From contig NW_020194619.1 of assembly GCF_002865645.1 (NCBI RefSeq), positions 1,772,442 through 1,836,441 of the forward strand: 64,000 nt of DNA, read 5' to 3'. The notes under the pieces were generated by a model. The model was not told where the DNA came from and did not search any database. It saw only the letters and a list, made by a program, of their open reading frames with translations. This DNA comes from Hyaloscypha bicolor E (lineage: Eukaryota; Ascomycota; Leotiomycetes; Helotiales; Hyaloscyphaceae). Shown here piece after piece: positions 46,629 through 56,634 of this stretch; position 1 is the first letter of the stretch, and every line of letters starts with the position of its first letter. The position numbers were made by a program, and so were the translations under genes.

Positions 46629-48377
46629 TCAGAAGAACCATGAATTATCTGCCATGCTTTCGCCGATCGTTCTCTCATTTTCCAAGCCCCTCTGGTCGCC
46701 TTTTTGCAAGCCCAAGGACCCCAGACCAAGAGGAGCAAACTGCTTCCGCATTTCCTCCAAAAGCTCCTTCAGCTCTTCCTCCTTCTTAACAACCTCGTGG
46801 GCCTCCTTGACGATCTGGCAAAGAGCCACCCTCTCCTTCAGCGACAGCCCTGCTATTTCCGGAGCTCGCGAGAAAAGAACCATCGGATCCAAGAAAACGT
46901 CAAATTGGTGAAGCTTTACGACCTCGTTGTAAATATGTCTGTGAGCGCCTTCCACATTACCCTCCATGCAATCTTTCGGCCCCATTCCTTGCCCCACTTC
47001 AACACACTTGATGACCTCTCTGCCCGCTTCTGCGATCCGGCCAAGACCGTGGTAGCAAGTGGTGAGCTTCAGCAGTCCCCAGACTTGGTCCTGTTTCCAC
47101 ATGCTAATGCCCTGATGTAGCTTCCACCACTCTTGGAGATGTGCGAGTCCTTTCTTGTAGTCCGGCTTGTCGGGTGGCATCATGGCAAGCCCGCATTGGA
47201 ACATGTGTACTTCCGCGAGGTTCTCCCATCCAGTGGAGGTGGTGGAGCTGGGCGCCTCCCGCTGCATGGAGAAGTTCATGGCCCGTCCTGCTGCTGCTGT
47301 GTCACCAGCCATCATGTGGATCCCGGATTCCACATCACCGAGTAGAGCTTTCATCTTTTGTGAGTCGGTATTGTTCGATTCCAACATCTGGCTCACAAGT
47401 TTCAAAACCGAAGTGCCGTTTTCCGGCTTTAGATCCGCGAACACACCCATCATGGGGGCGTCGATAATGCTCTTTGCAAAACTGCCGAACTTGGACACCG
47501 CCTCTTTCTCAAGATCCAAGGCAAAGCCGAGATGATCGCCAGTTTTCAAACTCTCGATTTCCTGCTCATACTGGGTCCATATTTCCGACAAAGCAGGGCC
47601 CATGCCCTTCGGTTTCCATAAATTGGACATAGCTTGCATTCCGGCATTGAAATCTTTCTTCGCTACCTTACCGTCCCGTACAGCAAGCCTAACCACACAG
47701 GCGGCCCAGTTCTGCAAGTTCTGCAGATGCCAACGCCTAATAATGTTCAGCATCCCAGCATTAGTAGTTACAGGGTCATCGGCCAAGTTCCTTTCGAACA
47801 ACTCCTTCGCTTCTCGCAATTGAAGCGACCGATCCATGATGCTTGCTTCGGCAAAACGAAGCTGGAACCAGGTGACCTCATTTGGCGGCGGCAGGACTGT
47901 CCCGGGAGGACTATTGGCTTTCCACCTCTCAAAAACTTCCAGAGCTGACTTGACGATCGGAGCTTTGCCTGACTGTACTGTGTCTTCCGCTTCAATCTGA
48001 TAGAGGGCCCATGAGTAGTCCATAATGCAAAAGAGGTCCCATGTTGTCGGCACAGAGGCAGGACGCTCACTTGCAATCATGTGGACATACGATAAATGTT
48101 GGCGAATGTGTGGAATGAGCAGCCGTCTTTGTCGTGGCTTCGTCCACCAAGAGCCGACGGACGCGCCATAATGGAGGGAGAACAAGGTGACACCCATGCG
48201 CTTGACCTGCTCTTCCGGTTCACCGTCCTGATTTGCCCAGCCCATACCTTGCGCGTGCCTGTTGTGGAGAAGGTCCTCGTGTTGTTCCATCCCATCCCAT
48301 ACTACACCAGTCCATTCATTTCGATACTTGTCGTCCGCGAAAGGTTTTGAGGGTGTCCAAAGCAGCGCCTGACGGAC
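46629..48377 (-). CDS. C-terminal helical-repeat part of the CHAT-STAND protein (beyond an in-frame stop)
   Basis: This is an open frame of 582 codons plus stop, in exactly the same frame as the upstream CHAT-STAND ORF. It is separated only by one TAA at 48380-48378. The first codons read VRQALLWTPSKPF and are clearly coding. The first ATG is at 48290 (MEQHEDLLHNRH). The sequence is all-helical with TPR-like spacing (for example EAKELFERNLADDP, KKGLAHLQEWWKLHQG, GLGRIAEAGREVIKCVEVG), the usual sensor part of STAND receptors. It ends MADNSWFF. It may be made as a separate protein, be part of a broken gene, or be reached by readthrough. I consider it the natural C terminus of the neighbour. Confidence 0.75.
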   Translation of the reverse strand, partial: VRQALLWTPSKPFADDKYRNEWTGVVWDGMEQHEDLLHNRHAQGMGWANQDGEPEEQVKRMGVTLFSLHYGASVGSWWTKPRQRRLLIPHIRQHLSYVHMIASERPASVPTTWDLFCIMDYSWALYQIEAEDTVQSGKAPIVKSALEVFERWKANSPPGTVLPPPNEVTWFQLRFAEASIMDRSLQLREAKELFERNLADDPVTTNAGMLNIIRRWHLQNLQNWAACVVRLAVRDGKVAKKDFNAGMQAMSNLWKPKGMGPALSEIWTQYEQEIESLKTGDHLGFALDLEKEAVSKFGSFAKSIIDAPMMGVFADLKPENGTSVLKLVSQMLESNNTDSQKMKALLGDVESGIHMMAGDTAAAGRAMNFSMQREAPSSTTSTGWENLAEVHMFQCGLAMMPPDKPDYKKGLAHLQEWWKLHQGISMWKQDQVWGLLKLTTCYHGLGRIAEAGREVIKCVEVGQGMGPKDCMEGNVEGAHRHIYNEVVKLHQFDVFLDPMVLFSRAPEIAGLSLKERVALCQIVKEAHEVVKKEEELKELLEEMRKQFAPLGLGSLGLQKGDQRGLENERTIGESMADNSWFF

Positions 48378-50940
48378 TTAAGCAAACTTGGCTTCCTTCC
48401 AGGCTCCCTTGGTTACTGCAGTCCGGCCGAGTAAGGTATAGACTGGATTTACGTGGTAGCAAGGTACCTGCTGGCCATCGCGGCGCGTGATGGCAGCATG
48501 CTGCAGGATGCCAACGCGGATCAATTTTGACTCAATTTCGGGCCAATAGGCTCGCAGGTTACGAGCCATCTGGCCGTTGTTCACAATGTCCTGCCACTCC
48601 TTTGAGATCCAATTGGCATATGATGCCTCCTGGAAATACTTGGACGCAAAAAGATAAAAGAACCAGTAGTAGTAATTCAGGTCTTTGGGCATTATGTTCC
48701 AGAAAGGCGCAAAGTGCGTCGTCTGGATCATCGTGTCATCGAAGTTGATGAAGGACGGAAGGGCCAGGGCGATGGAAAGAGAGGTACAAAAGCGGGACCG
48801 ACTCCATATATCCTCCGCCGGTTCTTCTATCTTATCATACAGAAGGTTATTGAAGAGAGCTTCTCCATTGTAGCCGGCTCTGCTGAACGCAGGCACGATC
48901 AGCTGGATAGCTGTTGGGTTTCCTTCCAGAAGGATAGCAACACGACGCAGGAAGTCGATATTGTCCCGGCGATGGTATATTTCGGGCGGCTTGGTTTTCT
49001 CGTCAAAGGCCAACTGCTGCAGGAGGGCCACGGAATCGAGAACCGAGAGGCCAGATAGATGGAACTTCTGGCGCTCTGAGGTAACGTTCGCAACCTGGGT
49101 GTTTGCAAGTCGAGACGCCACAATCGCCATTGATCCATCGCTTGTTGCATTGTCGATGAGCGCTCTCAGTGATCTTGCCATCTCTTCTGCGTCATCGGGG
49201 TTCTCGAGATAAAGCGGCGATTCAAAGGCGTCAGCGCTGTCAAAAACTAGAAGATACTTCCCGCTCCTTAGTCTATCGATAATCGCCGCCTCTGAGGGTT
49301 CATCGAAGTCAAGGCCAAGTTGGATGCACATCTGTTCAATATATTCTCCCCACGAAAGCAAATGGTCTTCAGCAAAGTTGATGTATGCAGACCCATTGAT
49401 CCACCCAGAGGCTTTCCACCACTGACAAACATAGCGAAGGAACTCTGTCTTCCCGCAACCACCTTGGCCGTGCAAAAGGACCAGTCGTGATGTGGATAGG
49501 AGAAACTCCAGGGAGAGGACATCGATATCACGGCCAATCAGGGCTTGGTCGACCGACTGAAGTGCTTTGGTTATTAGTTGCTCGAAAGGTGACAGATTTT
49601 TGATCGAGCTCAACACCTTGTCAAGGTATGATGAGATGCTGCTGCCGTACTTGCTATTCTCTACCTTGCTGTGAGGGTTCGGGGTTGTGAAGGAGGTGTA
49701 AAATATAGGTATAATGTAGTCAGAAAGGTTCACATTGTACATGGACATTGCTCGTCTTCGCCGATTGTTGATCAGTGCCAGTCGTGCTATCCTTGATGCC
49801 TCTTCCACGGAAGCTTTATTGACGAGCAGGGACTGGTAGAATGCGTTCATAAATATCTCGACGGCCTCCTCCACCACCTTATAGGCCATCGCAAGCACGT
49901 GTTGAGTGCCATAACGCAGAAGAACTTCGGCCAGATTGCTTTCAGGACTGGAGGCTTCGAAGCTCGCAGAATCACAGGCGTTAAGGATGGCAGTTTTGAC
50001 GCCACCTTGAGCGAGTTCCTTGCCGATCTCACTTCCCGTTCGGAAATCCTTTGTCATTTTGAGGGAATCCAGATGATTGGGTTTGCAGAACTCGAGACCA
50101 GCTCTATAAGACACAGATAAGGCCACTGAGAATGGACATAATGGAGGTTTCAACTTACGAAGTATGACCTGTGGAAGCTTTCCGGATCCTACCCTTCATG
50201 TCAAAGTGAACCAAGTCATAGTTATGGTCTTGCAATTCTTTCTGAAATGCCACCCATGTCGGCGGACGAAGAATTGTGAGCGAAACCTTTACATCAGGCC
50301 TGGTCTTGGAAACGTGATCAACGATAGCCACCAAAGACTTGGAAACAAGCTGGTAGTCGACATCTTTCTGTTTTCCTGGGCGGGAGACAACTAAGAGAAT
50401 GTTGAATTTCATTCCTTGGAAGGACCCGGCCCCAATTTCGTCTTGCTCACTGTTCTGGACTACAGATCGAATGACGCTTACACTATTGAAGCTGTATCCG
50501 GATGACCAGATTTTTGTGTCCTCAAGGACTTCCCAATGCAGCCGTTGAAGTGTCGTCTCCACGCGGTTCGGGTCTGTTCCCATTCCGGAATCTTTAGACG
50601 CAATTTCTAGACGGATGCTCCCATTTTTGGGAAGTAGGCCAGTTTTGACAATCTGTGCAGCGAGATCGCGGCCATAATTTGAGAGAAGCTCTGTGGCGAG
50701 GTCGGCCCTAGCAGTTTCGAATGGCTCACTGGCGTAATTCTCAAGAAACCACTTCAAGGCTTTCTCTGGATCCTCACCGAGCTCAATCGATTGTCCAAAA
50801 GGGTCCTTGAGCGTAATCCGTGTACACTTTGAGCTCGTCTTGGCTTCGACATCCCACCGAGAAGAGTTCCCCTTGGGATTGATCACAGGGGCTTCATGAG
50901 CGACAGAGATAATCTCGCAGAGACGAAGTCGAAACGACAT
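48378..50940 (-). CDS. CHAT protease - STAND NTPase (fungal NLR-like), ending at an in-frame TAA
   Basis: The predicted protein has 835 residues in two exons (50940-50159, 50103-48378). The intron is GTAAGT..TTATAG, 55 nt. Residues about 100-400 are a CHAT (separase/caspase-like) domain. The His block reads YDLVHFDMKG, and the Cys block GVKTAILNACDSA has Cys about 304. In the family the His block normally ends HG, so the catalytic His appears to be Lys here. A STAND NTPase follows: P-loop LLHGQGGCGKTEF (about 471-483), Walker B YLLVFDSAD (about 544-552), then a winged-helix-like region (TTHFAPFWNI). The ORF stops at TAA 48378 after AKFA, but the frame continues for 582 codons. Fungal proteins of this design act as NLR-type immune or incompatibility receptors. 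The ATG at 50940 (MSFRLRLCE) was chosen because upstream sequence has no ATG in frame before non-coding text. Confidence 0.85.
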
Positions 50941-51297
50941 GGTGACCGTCACACAGAGAAAGGACAGCGAAACAGGGCCAGACCGTGGAGAGAATTCGTC
51001 GTGTGGGCGGAAATGTTCAGAACAAAGCGAGAGATGTGGCCGATGGTCTTTCGTGAGGGTCTTGGGTCGGATCAGGTCCACCGGCGTGTAACCCCCTTTA
51101 TGGGGGCAGCTCGAGCTCCGTCGTTGCTTTTTCTGGGAGGTCCGCAAGCTGGCGCGTAGTTTTGGGTGGCCGCGCGAGTTTCTCAGCCCCCCAGTTTCAG
51201 CCCCAGCGCTGTGGCGCCCGCGGTCAATCAACGACGACCTTGAAAAGACAGCGTCCCCAGTGATGAGTTGCCCGTTTCTGCAGAATTGGTAACTGCC
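50941..51297. promoter_or_regulatory. Shared divergent promoter (CHAT-STAND / partner)
   Basis: These 357 bp separate the start codons of two head-to-head genes. The stretch is GC-rich with no coding signal. Its compactness suggests co-regulation. No defined operator was recognised. Confidence 0.45.
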
Positions 51298-52200
51298 ATG
51301 GCGCCACAGTCCTATGAACCCAAATTTTTCCTTCTCAAACGTCGTCTACCAGCGTCGGAGAGCGCGCATCTTCTCGGGCGGGTCGTTCAGCATTACCAGG
51401 ACCCCACTCGCGACTTCACACCCGACTCCCCAGCGGGGAGTGTGACGGCCGAGGTATTCAAAACCTTCTTGCTTGGTGTGCAATACGACACGGACGCAAT
51501 CCTCAAGGCGCAGGCTGCTCGAAACGATGGCCTCCGGGCAAAGCTCTCGGGGCTGCTGTCATTCTCAGCCGACTCTGCAGAAGGCGGCTCGACCACCGTG
51601 GAGTCCCCGCGCTTCATAACACGACGACTGAAGCTCGAGAAAGACTACTTTGATGCGCTGAAGGCCGTCCCTGACGTGCGTCGGAAGATCCTTGAGATGT
51701 GTCCGGTTGGTGATAAAGTCTACCTGATTGTCGGCACCATGAGCACCCAGACGGCCAAGTTCAAACAGACAGCAGCCCAGACCAAGGGTAGAAGTGTCTC
51801 TGGCTCCCTACAATTGCCTCTGAGTGTTGCTATGTCCGTCGGTGTCATGCCTCATCTAGACACCGTCACCAGCCCAGAGGCCAGTACGAACCACACTGAG
51901 TCATCCGGATGGTCCATGAAATTCAGCTCGACCGCTATCGGAGAGGACGGTAATTCTGGCGAGGCCGAAGAGGTCTTTGCTGTGGCCTGCAGGGAGATCT
52001 CGAGAAGCTGGCGGGATCTGGGACAGGATGTCAAGATGAAGACGAAGCCTCCGGAGTATCGGGGCGGACAGCATTTCGGGGCAGAAGAAGATTCAGACTC
52101 CGCCGACGAGGATGACGCGAATGAAGAAATGGAAGCGTTTGCGGCCGGGGGGTTGAATTTGCTGGAAGATGAATCGTCGAGGGTTCTAGACGGACTCTGA
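51298..52200 (+). CDS. CHAT-STAND partner protein, candidate gasdermin-like effector
   Basis: This is an intronless 300-residue protein without signal peptide or membrane helix. I recognise the layout from a fungal family of hypothetical proteins: a start like FFLLKRRLP, then DFTPDSP, then KLEKDYFDAL, then a strand block GDKVYLIVGTMSTQTAKF, a Gly/Ser-rich segment and EEVFAVACREIS. It ends in an acidic tail (EEDSDSADEDDANEE) with a short Leu-rich end. Fungal gasdermins, pore formers activated by removal of a short C-terminal piece, are of similar length. They have been reported next to NLR-like genes bearing protease domains, including CHAT. The neighbour here is a CHAT-STAND gene 357 bp away in the opposite direction. 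The gasdermin assignment is inferred from context and layout, not from a clear motif. ATG at 51298 is the first in frame. Confidence 0.6.
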   Translation: MAPQSYEPKFFLLKRRLPASESAHLLGRVVQHYQDPTRDFTPDSPAGSVTAEVFKTFLLGVQYDTDAILKAQAARNDGLRAKLSGLLSFSADSAEGGSTTVESPRFITRRLKLEKDYFDALKAVPDVRRKILEMCPVGDKVYLIVGTMSTQTAKFKQTAAQTKGRSVSGSLQLPLSVAMSVGVMPHLDTVTSPEASTNHTESSGWSMKFSSTAIGEDGNSGEAEEVFAVACREISRSWRDLGQDVKMKTKPPEYRGGQHFGAEEDSDSADEDDANEEMEAFAAGGLNLLEDESSRVLDGL

Positions 52201-53040
52201 TCTCTGGTCCTTGATGGGATCTGAGCTCGTTATGGCCAGGCGCCTCCTGGAACTATTTGGCTTAGAGGATGTTTCTGTACAGGTGGTGAAGAGAATTGCG
52301 AGATGTTGATTTGAAAAGGGCAGAGAAACCGGAAGGAGCAAATAGGCATCGACACGTGATTTGTCTAAGCGAGGTAACACGAATTCCCCCCTTTCTTGCG
52401 CAAATCCATAGTATACAAGACAGATACTTGTTGATGGGGCTGAAAGGGTCGGTGTTGAACTAAGACCACATGGGTTGACACTTGAAATGAAAAGCAGTGA
52501 GGCCTGACAGGGCTGAAACATCGATCCACACTTCCTCGAATGTGAACATTGTGTCTCTCCCTTCCTAGGCCAAAATTAAGCTCTAGTATATAACTACTTG
52601 GAAGGAATACGGCGAAATAGAGATTGATGGAAGAAAGACTTCAGATATCACTACAAACCGCAGACCAAGTGATCTCAAGCCGAACATCCAGTGTTTCCAT
52701 CCTGCCAATTAACATACTACATTAGTATGAACCCCAGACACACCTTCTCTGAACACACTCTTCTACCCTCCACCTGTTCCACATCTCATACCTTCTCAGA
52801 ATAAATAGGGAGTGATGAAAATCCCGCCTCCAAGCTCCACAGCCGAAGGGAACACCTCTGGAAAGCCGAACGTCCAAAGCTCACCAAGCAGAATAAAAAA
52901 CATGGTCATATAATTAGAATTCCCTGTTCTGGAACCGGTGTGACGAAAGATTCGTTTAACCGGCCGGCAGGAAGCTTTGATAGAGAGCCGAACGTAGGGA
53001 CAAGGGAACGAAGGACATTGTAGTTTCAAATATCCTATAT
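52201..53040. other. Intergenic, about 0.8 kb
   Basis: 3' flank of the partner gene, then the 3' side of the small membrane-protein gene. Minus-strand frames at 52521-52186 and 53101-52796 show no domain. Confidence 0.45.
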
Positions 53041-53337
53041 CTATTGTTGGCTGTGACGTTCGAGAACTCCAACAGTCACTTGCCTGTCGAGACCCAACCA
53101 TTTGCGAAATCGCATATCCGGCGTGGAAACTAGCGTCTCCTCATCTATAACAACGATGAAGTAGATTTGGGAGACAATCGCAAAGATGGCGATAGCGAAA
53201 AGGGCGGCCATTATAAACTTGTACAATCGTCGAGCCAATTTATTTCTCCGCAAAGAGAATTTCCTCCAAGGATCTTGGTTAGGTCGTGCGAGAACGGGGG
53301 CGTTATTTGACCTTCGCCGGTGTCGCCATAATGGCAA
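53041..53337 (-). CDS. Small single-pass membrane protein (uncertain start)
   Basis: A 98-codon frame ends at 53041. Its N-terminal part is very basic (RHRRRSNN, RRNKLARRLYK) and is followed by one hydrophobic helix (FIMAALFAIAIFAIVSQIYFI), with a short polar tail outside. That is the design of a type II membrane protein. The frame opens on a non-ATG codon at 53337. A first exon near 53432-53394 (ATGATGTCTGTCC, donor GTGTTT, acceptor CCCCAG at about 53349) would supply a start in phase. I recognise no family. Confidence 0.4.
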   Translation of the reverse strand: MPLWRHRRRSNNAPVLARPNQDPWRKFSLRRNKLARRLYKFIMAALFAIAIFAIVSQIYFIVVIDEETLVSTPDMRFRKWLGLDRQVTVGVLERHSQQ

Positions 53338-53439
53338 ATTCTGGGGTTGGCCCGTTGTAGAAGTGTGCAGTGATTACGAAAACACAGGTGAAATAGTGAA
53401 GATCATAGAGAGGACAGACATCATGAAGTTGATTAAAAT

Positions 53440-56400
53440 TCAGGTTGTGCGATCGAAAACTCTACTTACTCGATAGCGAGGCGCTACCAAAGAATCCCGT
53501 TTATGGTTGAGAGTGTCTTTCACTCTAACCAGAAAAAAAAAGAAGATAAAAAGGTTGGGAGGAGAAAGGGTGCGATACCTATTGTCGACTCACCAAAACC
53601 TCATCCAGGGGGCCGCAAGTAAAGCTTCCATGCTGTCGACCAAATTTGAAGTTGGTCGTGGACTGCGATGCTGAGAGTCTAAATTTAGTGTGCTAAATGA
53701 GGAAGTTATACAGGTTCAGGTGTTTCTCAGCGAGCCACTCCCGAGTATTAGTAAGATTGCCAATTCTGCTCCACAGCATCTCCGCGGATTTGAATTAAGA
53801 CGGTGATGTTGCCTCAATAAACGCCTAATTAGGAAATGATGAGGACCAAAAGTTGACTTGTTATGCAAAAGGGGGATCGGACGAGGTGGTCGAACCAAGG
53901 TTTGGCAGGGGCCATTTATTACGTCACGCGCCGCTAAATTTTGGGCTCCCGCTACAGTTGCCTCGGGGCTTAGACTGCCTTGCCGTTGCGCTAACCACGC
54001 GATCTATTTTTATATTTGAATCCTTCCTCGCTCCCCGCACTGAAACATTGTACTCATCCAAATCTCGCTCTTTCAATGAAGCAAGTCGCTCATAACCAGA
54101 CAGTCATCGCGACATCGGGAGATTATTGCCTGCAAGCCTCACTGATTCACCTGAAAGTTGAGACTCTGGTAAATAGTTCCGCCGCAACGCTGGAGCCACG
54201 AAAGAAAGTTGTTTCATATCGATAAACGCAACGAGAGCCTTCGTTTCGGACGCCATCACTGCGTGAAGCCTGCTGACTGGCCCGCTTGGTGCTCATCCTG
54301 GTGCGTGCTTAATATCTGGAGCTTGGGCATTCCCCGTTTGTATTGCTTCTGAGCAGGCAGGGGCTATACCCCATGCAGAGACTGCCGGGGCCCAATCCCT
54401 CAGCCGCACCCTGGCACTCTGAAGGATCAGACGCTAGATCAGCTGAAGACCCTAGGGCTGATCAACTCCACGGATTGTTATCGTCTCAAGTGAGAACTCT
54501 AAATCCACAAGGGGTTCAATCTTACTCTTCTGCTCGGGTGGCGCTCTTGCTGTGGAACCGATGAGTTCACAGAATAGTGTCAGTTGTCACCCTCCTTGGT
54601 CGTTTGTTTATCCAGTCATATCTGGCCCGGGATATTCGCGTCGGACCGTTGAGAACCCACGAGCCTGGGAAGCAGGGCTTCGGGTCGGGTCCAAAATAGG
54701 ATAACGGTTAGCGGCTTTGTCTTTACCTTGCCAATGACAAACAAAAGCACACTATTGGTGCTGTCCACATGTGCAGGCCCTGCCACTGAGGCTGTTCACA
54801 CCTTGTCAAGCCTTCCGACTTGGCAGAGCACAGTCTCACCAGATGGGGGAGGTTTGAGCCGGATTACGATCACAGCCGCTGGGGCTCCCCGTCATCCGAA
54901 GTTTCCGCGCTCGCGGACACACTGATCCGGCAGGATCCCACAATCTCTCCAAGAGCACTTGGCTGCAGCAAAATCTCCACCTATAAGACTTTAGAGAGCT
55001 TGTTCATTGCACAAAGTCCCGTGCACAGCCCGGTGAATATTTAGAAACTCCGGACGTAGATGATGATGAGCGCATTGATCCTATTCATGAAGGTTGTCCA
55101 GCTTGGCAAGCTACGTCATTGTGACGACCGACCAAAGATCTAGATACTCGGCCCAGCACAAGCTTTGAAATTGAGCTCTGCTCAATATGGTCAATGGTCA
55201 AGTGGCATCCTGCTGAGGATCGTTACATTCAGCGGGAAGTACTCTTCCTCAGCTTCAATGTAATTGCTTTGGCGGAAGGCACCACAGTTTCTCTTCGACA
55301 TTCATGATCCTTGCTGTACACAAAATTTCTACTACTGATGGTTGAAATATATCTCCTGACTGTTAGGCGGCAAGACGTGGAAAATGAGCAAACCTCCAGA
55401 GGAAGTCCTGTCTGAAACTGAACTGGCGCATGTAAAATGACAGCTTGAACATTATGACTGCTACTCCTGACTTTGAGGCTTCATCACATCGAGTCATCCA
55501 CCGACTACTAATGCACCAGGCAAAAGAACCAATTGGTTCATGAGAATAAATGCTGCCTGGGGCGTATTCGACCAGAAGTCTGCCCTACTGAATCTGTAGG
55601 GCCTAAAGTTTGGTCTTGCCTTGATGAAACCAGCTAGCTTCAGGCTTCGACTATCAAAATCGGTTGGTCACAACTTTGAAACGGTCCGCTCTGTCCCGAG
55701 AGCGAGGACGAAGAGAGTCAAGAGCTCTTGGCAAAGTAGTGCGCGCGTGACTAGTATTAAGCCCAGCCCTACCGGGCGTCCTCGCAATCAGGTGATACCC
55801 GAGCCCCAGGAGCCAAGAGCCACGATGACTACCTCGGTCTCCGAACTACTACGTACGACTGGTTGAGTCGCAAAAATGGCTAAAAAGGGTCCAGTACCTG
55901 CCCCAGAAGAACAAATATCAATAAGTGCGTTCACAATAACTGTCGCCTATTCGCGAGGAAAGGCAGAATAAGAAGGATCTTAGGGTTCCGCGTCTTCAGC
56001 TGCGCAGGGTTCCCGCTCTTTATCACCACGTCCGCAATAAAATGCCACAGTTCGGAAATCTCTGCATAGAATCCCATCACCATCCCCAAAGCAGGATCCG
56101 TGGCGTTCAATTAACCGTCTCTGAGCCACCTCCACCAACTATCTCGACTAGGATGGCCTCGCGAATGGGCATGCACAGGGCTGCAGGTTGCCTAACGGGC
56201 GGCCCTGTGACTGGTGCGCAGTCGGGGAACCGCACGGCTGGGTATGCACTGGGCGGGGCAGACAGTGCTTGCGCCCCCACCTCGGTTGCCGTTGATTCAC
56301 ATATACCGAAATTCCTTCCGGATGCAGCACCTCACCCACTCTGAATCCTTCCCCCATTCCCCATCCCCCCTTTCGAGACAAAAATACCCTTCCACAACAA

Positions 56401-56634
56401 ACGTGGGAAATGGACAAGCGAGCAAGCCACACAGGCTGCCAGATCCGGCCAGCAGAAAGTGGATGCAAGACTGAAACGGCTCGTATACCTTGGGACTCAC
56501 ACCTCAGCTTCTGCCTTTGGCTTTTTATGCCCGTTTTGATTGGTCATGATGTGACCAAGACGGAGATGTATCTTCAGCTATGAGTAAAGAGGTTGAACTA
56601 TAAACTATGACTTTCAGCCATCGTCAACGAAAAG
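53440..56634. other. Gene-poor stretch, about 3.2 kb
   Basis: No intact gene is supported. Composition is normal and some frames (for example 54728-55044, 55130-55310 and 55940-56060) look weakly coding-like. They are short, in different frames and without recognised domains. They could be remnants of a decayed gene or long regulatory/UTR sequence of the Zn2Cys6 gene that follows. The last 120 bp before 56635 would be its leader. Confidence 0.4.

Noticed and set aside
48360..48400. Intron around the TAA in the CHAT-STAND gene
   Set aside because: Coding sequence resumes in the same frame on the very next codon, and no GT..AG pair of realistic length removes only the stop.
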